From Lacrimispora sphenoides JCM 1415 (GTDB taxonomy: Bacteria > Bacillota > Clostridia > Lachnospirales > Lachnospiraceae): DNA of 64,000 nt. The position numbers were made by a program, and so were the translations under genes. Below, piece after piece: positions 63,899-64,000 of the stretch. The notes below the pieces were generated by a model. That model had not been told where the DNA came from. It searched no databases and saw only the letters and a program-made list of their open reading frames with translations. The number at the start of each line of letters is the position of its first letter. Position 1 is the first letter of the stretch. Where the stretch lies: positions 682,001 to 746,000 of the forward strand of contig NZ_LT630003.1 of NCBI RefSeq assembly GCF_900105615.1, given 5' to 3'.

Positions 63899-64000
63899 AT
63901 GAAGATATATCTGATACGCCACGGACAAACGGACTGGAACATCCAGGGTAAAATCCAGGGGAGCCACGATATTCCTCTTAATGAAACGGGCCGAAGGCAG
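63899..64000 (+). CDS. Histidine phosphatase family protein, N-terminus (partial)
   Basis: The ATG at 63899, after GGGAGAG, opens a frame [20 protein letters not shown] running off the end of the window. RHGQTDWN is the phosphohistidine motif of the phosphoglycerate mutase-like superfamily. The substrate cannot be told from 34 residues. It starts 18 bases after the sigma-like gene. Confidence 0.9.
   Translation, partial: MKIYLIRHGQTDWNIQGKIQGSHDIPLNETGRRQ

Overview
The window looks like chromosome of an anaerobic, spore-former-type Firmicute, most likely a Lachnospiraceae / Clostridium cluster XIVa relative (Lacrimispora-like). The pointers are strong AGGAGG-type ribosome binding sites, an mcsA-mcsB-clpC operon, a biotin-dependent Na+-pump decarboxylase, a complete citrate lyase cluster, and a BlaI/BlaR-type regulator pair. 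The genus is inferred from protein character, not from any marker gene. Most of the window is of moderate GC; 42.9-58.9 kb is visibly much more AT-rich.

Layout. 1-7 kb: housekeeping genes (end of an rRNA methyltransferase, pseudouridine synthase, two YitT-type membrane proteins, an SOS-controlled Y-family polymerase, a D,D-carboxypeptidase, a lipoprotein). 6.9-23 kb: a citrate fermentation region. citX-citD-citE-citF-citG-citC encode citrate lyase and its maturation enzymes. A divergent two-component pair (OmpR-type regulator, membrane hybrid kinase) follows, then a citrate transporter, a beta-carbonic anhydrase, and a five-gene decarboxylase operon (12S-like carboxyltransferase, OadG-like, biotin carrier, OadB-like pump, 5S-like carboxyltransferase). 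Together they would import citrate, split it to acetate and oxaloacetate, decarboxylate the oxaloacetate to pyruvate while exporting Na+, and hydrate the CO2. 23-27.4 kb: a secreted dockerin-bearing glucosaminidase followed by a membrane-anchored cohesin protein. 27.6-34.1 kb: a GntR regulator occupying the usual place of CtsR, then mcsA, mcsB, clpC, a conserved small protein and radA. 34.2-38.2 kb: an alpha-glucoside PTS with a GH4 phospho-glucosidase and an RpiR regulator. 38.3-42.6 kb: a subtilisin-fold protein apparently lacking its catalytic serine, and a BlaR1-like/BlaI-like pair with a visible operator.

42,885-58,910 is a decayed integrative island inserted in the 3' end of a tRNA-Trp(CCA) gene: an 18-bp copy of the tRNA 3' end lies at the far boundary, and a frameshifted tyrosine-recombinase end sits beside the tRNA. 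The island is a patchwork of small independent genes (DUF6544-type protein, membrane proteins, secondary alcohol dehydrogenase, DUF3267-type protein, nitroreductase, cold-shock protein, lipoprotein), gene fragments, an IS110 element and internal repeats. Its most unusual trait is a 13-bp word (AACTATCARTATT or its complement) that recurs about ten times: in one orientation over the -35 boxes of four promoters with identical 17-bp spacing, in the other in terminator hairpins closing the same genes.

59-64 kb returns to chromosome: an HPr-like protein lacking the phosphorylatable histidine, a nuclease-helicase fusion, a LysR regulator, a sigma-factor-like protein without region 4, and the start of a histidine phosphatase. 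No CRISPR array or rRNA gene was seen.
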